Assembly: GCA_046050405.1 (NCBI GenBank)
Contig: JBJOPY010000260.1
Span: 1-6,511 of the forward strand
DNA from: JADKCL01 sp046050405
GTDB lineage: Bacteria > Bacteroidota > Bacteroidia > J057 > JADKCL01
DNA: 6,511 nt
Reading direction: 5' to 3'
Position numbers and translations under genes: made by a program. Position 1 is the stretch's first letter. Every line of letters starts with the position of its first letter. The notes beneath the pieces are model-generated. The model was not told where the DNA came from. It did not search any database and saw only the letters and a program-made list of their open reading frames with translations. Shown here piece after piece: positions 5,528-6,511 of this stretch.

Positions 5528-6511
5528 TTAAGTGTCTCCGCCAAAATAGGCAAGTTTTTTATATCCTAACTTGGCTCTGACCCTGCTAAGTACTTCGAAA
5601 GCGATCGTCCCCGCCTTTTCTGCGCCCTCTTGGAGCTTGGCATCCAGCCCCTTTTTATTGTTCATGTAGGAATGGTAACGTTCACGGGTTTCCCCGAAAC
5701 GCTCCAATATGACGTTGTAGAGCTGTTCCTTGGCCCATCTGTAGCCCATTCCTGGCTTCAAGTAGGCTTCTTTCAGTGCTGCGGATTGATCTGCCGTGCC
5801 GATCATGCTGTGGAGCCTGAAGACGATGCAATTGTCAGGGTTTTTGGGCTCCTCCATCGGCGTCGTATCCGTTTGGATGCCCATGATGCGCTTCCTGAGC
5901 TTCTTGTCGTCCTCGAAGATGTTGATCGTATTGCCATAGCTCTTGCTCATTTTCGTGAAGTTTCCCTGCGCATCCTTGTGGATGCCTGGTACGAGCTGGA
6001 CATTTTCCTGGATCGAGGCATCTGGGATGACAAAGGTATCAGATCCGAAACGCGCATTCATGCGCTCGGCGATGTCCCGGGTGAATTCAATGTGCTGCTT
6101 CTGGTCTTTCCCCACCGGGATCACATCGGCATCATACATCAGGATGTCGGCGGCCATGAGCATGGGGTAGAAGAACAAGCCTGCCGAGACATGCTCCAGT
6201 TTATCCCCTTTGTCTTTGAAGCTATGTGCAAGTTCCAGGCGGGTGAAGGGGAAGAAACAGGTCAGGAACCAGGTCAGTTCGGTCACCTCTGGGATATCGC
6301 TTTGGCGATAGAAAAAACCTTTTTCCGTATCGAAACCGCAAGCGAGCCATGCTGCCGCAGTGGCGTAGGTGTTTTCCCGGAGCTGTACAGGGTCTTGTAC
6401 CGTAGTCAGCGAATGAAAGTCGGCGATGAAGAAAAAAGCCTCATTGCCGGGCGCATTCGCCAATTCGATCCCAGGCAGGATTGCTCCCAAAATGTTTCCC
6501 AAGTGAGGGAC
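5528..6511 (-). CDS. trpS: Tryptophanyl-tRNA synthetase, N-terminus cut by right edge
   Basis: This class I aminoacyl-tRNA synthetase charges tRNA-Trp with tryptophan using ATP in the cytoplasm. It is essential. The visible 327 residues start inside the HIGH-like motif, read as V-P-H-L-G-N from the window edge, so about 10 N-terminal residues lie outside. The leucine codon TTG at 6500-6502 is part of this motif and not a start. Further signatures are GNEAFFFIADFHSLTT, the SAGLFFYPMLMAADILMYDA helix, the VGKDQKQHIEFTRDIAERMN tryptophan-site segment, and the KMSKS loop at 5939-5953 (KMSKSYGN). It ends in YKKLAYFGGDT. Length and motifs are normal and nothing is broken. The HLGN/KMSKS spacing and the run after the KMSKS loop (QTDTTPMEEPKNPD) are like TrpRS of Bacteroidota. 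The deoxynucleoside kinase follows after 11 bases. The promoter lies beyond the window, so regulation cannot be judged. Confidence 0.96.
   Translation of the reverse strand, partial: VPHLGNILGAILPGIELANAPGNEAFFFIADFHSLTTVQDPVQLRENTYATAAAWLACGFDTEKGFFYRQSDIPEVTELTWFLTCFFPFTRLELAHSFKDKGDKLEHVSAGLFFYPMLMAADILMYDADVIPVGKDQKQHIEFTRDIAERMNARFGSDTFVIPDASIQENVQLVPGIHKDAQGNFTKMSKSYGNTINIFEDDKKLRKRIMGIQTDTTPMEEPKNPDNCIVFRLHSMIGTADQSAALKEAYLKPGMGYRWAKEQLYNVILERFGETRERYHSYMNNKKGLDAKLQEGAEKAGTIAFEVLSRVRAKLGYKKLAYFGGDT

Noticed and set aside
6500..6502. TTG as the start codon of trpS
   Set aside because: The codon is the Leu of the HLGN signature. The frame stays open with V-P-H to the window edge, so the gene begins outside.
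1..6511. CRISPR array, tRNA/rRNA gene, insertion sequence or phage remnant
   Set aside because: No regularly spaced repeats, no cloverleaf-like segment, no transposase motifs and no terminal inverted repeats were seen. The window is almost fully covered by six ordinary genes.

Overview
The window most likely comes from a member of the Bacteroidota with a moderately high GC content. The best evidence is the minus-strand pair: a tryptophanyl-tRNA synthetase and a single-domain deoxynucleoside kinase, both closely resembling the Bacteroidota forms as I remember them. None of the start codons I examined has a convincing Shine-Dalgarno sequence, which also fits that phylum. No finer placement is supported by the sequence alone.

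Layout. Positions 1-4844 on the plus strand hold a cell-envelope glycan block of four genes. These are the C-terminal half of a Wzx-type polysaccharide/oligosaccharide flippase (cut by the left edge), a large ArnT/PMT-like membrane glycosyltransferase, a bile acid:sodium symporter (BASS) family transporter, and a second, divergent PMT-like membrane glycosyltransferase. An 80-base gap with a nested inverted repeat separates the flippase from the first transferase. The last three genes are locked together by overlapping stop and start codons (ATGA, then TGATG), so they form one transcription unit, probably with translational coupling. Positions 4893-6511 on the minus strand hold a housekeeping operon of trpS (its first residues are cut by the right edge) followed 11 bases later by the deoxynucleoside kinase. 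The two blocks converge on a 48-base gap.

How the genes may work together. The flippase would move an undecaprenyl-linked glycan across the inner membrane. The two polytopic transferases, of the class that uses polyprenyl-phosphate sugars on the periplasmic side, could then decorate a lipid or glycan. The BASS transporter between them is the odd member. Its coupling to both transferases suggests a job in the same envelope process, but its substrate cannot be read from sequence. The minus-strand genes supply tryptophanyl-tRNA and salvage deoxynucleosides and have no evident link to the glycan block.

I found no RNA genes, CRISPR array, insertion sequence or phage genes. The most notable point is the symporter embedded between two transferases, together with changes at residues that bind sodium in a characterised homologue.
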